Origin: Cladorrhinum sp. PSN259
Lineage: Eukaryota; Ascomycota; Sordariomycetes; Sordariales; Podosporaceae
NCBI GenBank assembly: GCA_033725935.1
Contig: MU867119.1
Span: forward strand, 1 to 64,000
Length of the DNA stretch: 64,000 nt
Reading direction: 5' to 3'
The notes beneath the pieces are model-generated. The model saw only the letters and a list, made by a program, of their open reading frames with translations. It ran no database searches and was not told the DNA's origin. Positions within the stretch are counted from its first letter, which is position 1. Every line of letters starts with the position of its first letter. Made by a program: the position numbers and the translations under genes. Shown piece by piece: positions 62,259-64,000 of the stretch.

Positions 62259-64000
62259 CTATGGTGTCGTGCTCGATTCTGAACTCTCTCCACCACCACC
62301 GCCACCGCCATCTCCTCCTCCTCCGCCCGTATTCGCAGGTCCCGGGGGATCCCCCAGAGGCGTAGTCGACCTGGAAATTCTATGTCTTCTCCCGGTGACC
62401 GGCTCTCCCGTTGATGCGTAGGATGCGGTGGACTGAGACGGCTGCCCGCCGCCTTGTTGCGATCCAGTCCCTGCTCCAGTTCCTGTTTGAGTCTGCGTTC
62501 CTGTTCCTGTCCCTGTATTTGCTGCTCCACGTCTGGCGGCCGTCGCAGGCGCGCCGCCGGTACCCCCAATGTTGAACGGTGCTGGTGGTGTTGCCGCTGC
62601 TCCTCGGCCTCTTCCCGTGCCCAAAAGCGCCGCAGCGTCGAAAGGTGGCGGCTGTCTGGCGGTGGTCCCAGCCGGTACCGTCCTTGTTGACGGCGGGCCC
62701 GGGCGGTGAATAACGGTGGCAGGTTCGCTTGCACCCCTGCCGGTCGGTGCTCTGGTGGGAGTGGCATAATCGGGAGGGCCGTACCGCGACGCATCCCAAA
62801 ACGGATCGGTCCTGCTAAACTCTCCCCGCCTGCTCCTTTCCTGTTCGGCCAGGTATCTGTCGCGGAGGGCCGGATCGGGTGCGATAATCTGAAAGATGGT
62901 GGTCAGGAACTGGTTTTGTCTCTGCTTCTTTGCTTCGACCACGGCCCGGTGGGCTCTCTGCTGAGCCTCGATCTGCTCCGGGCTCGCATTGGGCAGAGGG
63001 GCCGGGGGCTCTGGGACCGTCTCCCACAGATCTGTTCCCGAGATGATGTTGAATTGCCTCCTGATCGAATCCCTGACGTTGTCTCCGAAATTCACGGGCC
63101 GGGCACCAACTGCTGGCACCGGCCTCACCGTCCCCCCCCTGCCCGCCCCGCCAGCTCCTTGAGTGTTACCGTGACCCACCGCGTTTTCTGGGGGAGTTGC
63201 ATAGTTGGTCGTACCAGAAACGTGACGTCCTCGACCAAACGGCGTAAGATGAGTTGCGGGATGACGGTCACCCAGTCCGGAATCACCAGACTGGGGCGGC
63301 GAGGGAGCTGCGTTGAGCAGGTTCTCGGCCTCCTCGCTGCTCCTCTGCAGATGGTTGATTCTGGCAGCCAGCCTCTTGAGACTCTCGCGCAGAGCAGCCT
63401 GGTTGGTCGACGTGTTTTGGATCGAGTTGAGGAGAGTTTCAAACTCGGCCAGGGCGGTGTCGAGCTCGATGGTGACCAGAGCCTGGTTCTGCTGGATGCC
63501 GTGCTGGGCCGAGCCGATGGCGTTGAACTCTCTCCTCACCGTCTGGAGGTCTTTCAGGATGGTCTGGTGGTACTTTTGTCTCGTGTTTTGCTGCGAGACG
63601 CGGATCCGAGCCAGGTTGGTGAGGAATCCCGAGACAGTGTTTGCCAGAGCATTGTCATCACCGCCCATTCCTGCTGCATTGCCAGGGCCAGCACCGGCAT
63701 CAACAGCCTTGAGATTGCGGCCGGTCCACGCGTGGTCCCAAAAGGTCACCATCGCATAGAACTTGATGAATGTGTGGAAATAGCCAAAGCCAATGGCAAG
63801 GGGAAAGTACAAAAAGTCACGGGGATGTCGCCACCAGTACCCCGACTGCTTGACGAGCTTGGCAAAGAGCATCCAGCCAAGGAGAAGCACTGTTCCGTGA
63901 TTCCGCGTGGGCACCCAACCGCGCAGGCGTGTCGTGTAGAGCTCGCTCCAGTGGAAGAAGTAGTACAGGCACAGGTCGGTGGGGATTGCAAAGTTGGTCA
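62259..64000 (-). CDS. Type-2 glycosyltransferase (hyaluronan/polysaccharide-synthase-like), C-terminal part
   Basis: The frame is open to the right edge of the window, so the N-terminal catalytic region lies outside. The visible part begins TNFAIPTDLCLYYFFHWSEL and continues with membrane segments (HGTVLLLGWMLFAKLVKQSG; HPRDFLYFPLAIGFGYFHTF) and FIKFYAMVTFWDHAWTGRNL, the usual closing motif of fungal GT2 polysaccharide synthases. After it the protein has an unusual extension of about 480 residues: a long coiled coil (TILKDLQTVRREFNAIGSAQ; ESLKRLAARINHLQRSSEEA) and then a disordered Pro/Gly/Thr-rich tail ending GGGGGGESSESSTTP. GT2 enzymes of this type build cell-surface polysaccharides at the plasma membrane. 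Which sugar is used cannot be told from this fragment. Confidence 0.78.
   Translation of the reverse strand, partial: TNFAIPTDLCLYYFFHWSELYTTRLRGWVPTRNHGTVLLLGWMLFAKLVKQSGYWWRHPRDFLYFPLAIGFGYFHTFIKFYAMVTFWDHAWTGRNLKAVDAGAGPGNAAGMGGDDNALANTVSGFLTNLARIRVSQQNTRQKYHQTILKDLQTVRREFNAIGSAQHGIQQNQALVTIELDTALAEFETLLNSIQNTSTNQAALRESLKRLAARINHLQRSSEEAENLLNAAPSPPQSGDSGLGDRHPATHLTPFGRGRHVSGTTNYATPPENAVGHGNTQGAGGAGRGGTVRPVPAVGARPVNFGDNVRDSIRRQFNIISGTDLWETVPEPPAPLPNASPEQIEAQQRAHRAVVEAKKQRQNQFLTTIFQIIAPDPALRDRYLAEQERSRRGEFSRTDPFWDASRYGPPDYATPTRAPTGRGASEPATVIHRPGPPSTRTVPAGTTARQPPPFDAAALLGTGRGRGAAATPPAPFNIGGTGGAPATAARRGAANTGTGTGTQTQTGTGAGTGSQQGGGQPSQSTASYASTGEPVTGRRHRISRSTTPLGDPPGPANTGGGGGDGGGGGGGESSESSTTP

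Noticed and set aside
1..64000. Polyketide/non-ribosomal-peptide backbone gene or tRNA/rRNA genes
   Set aside because: No ketosynthase, adenylation, tRNA cloverleaf or rRNA signature was seen by eye, so none is reported.

Overview
The window looks like nuclear DNA of a filamentous ascomycete, most likely a sordariomycete (Sordariales-like; this placement is inference). The support is short introns with fungal donors and CTAAC/CTGAC branch points, small multi-exon genes on both strands, fungal-only families (Zn2Cys6 factor, MTC1, DUF3237, DUF4360, HeLo-like and DUF6536 proteins) and AT-rich gene-poor stretches with decayed genes. No rRNA, tRNA or CRISPR array was seen. Exon joins were worked out by eye from splice signals and reading phase.

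Layout. 1-9 kb: a small basic protein, a secreted cupredoxin-like protein, a DUF4360-like secreted protein, an atypical protein kinase and an acidic unknown protein. 9-11.7 kb: repeat-rich, gene-poor DNA. 11.7-13.7 kb: a secreted GMC oxidoreductase. 14.2-21 kb: a divergent pair made of a DUF7580/HeLo-like gene and a large zinc-finger / Helo-like / ankyrin gene with 18 nearly identical ankyrin repeats; their shared promoter carries a direct repeat. 21-23.6 kb: decayed coding sequence. 23.7-32.7 kb: a compact possible metabolic cluster of a Zn2Cys6 factor, an ACS-family MFS transporter, a bacterial-type cytochrome P450 and a secreted type-B carboxylesterase, with two gene relics inside it. 33-39 kb: accessory DNA with a small membrane protein, a CorA-like protein, a 690-bp terminal-inverted-repeat element flanked by TA, and a collapsed DUF6536 membrane-protein gene. 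39-47.5 kb: secreted or low-complexity proteins, including one with a four-fold repeated motif. 47.5-50.3 kb: AT-rich DNA with an orphan TATA promoter. 50.3-64 kb: conserved-looking chromosome with a large nuclear protein, MTC1, several small unknown genes, a DUF3237 protein and the C-terminal part of a type-2 glycosyltransferase running off the right edge.

Most notable are (i) the divergent HeLo-like / ankyrin receptor pair, which resembles fungal immune or incompatibility loci but lacks a NACHT or NB-ARC domain, (ii) the factor-transporter-P450-esterase cluster, whose P450 lacks the usual I-helix acid/threonine pair, and (iii) the small inverted-repeat element that carries a fragment of a protein-coding gene.
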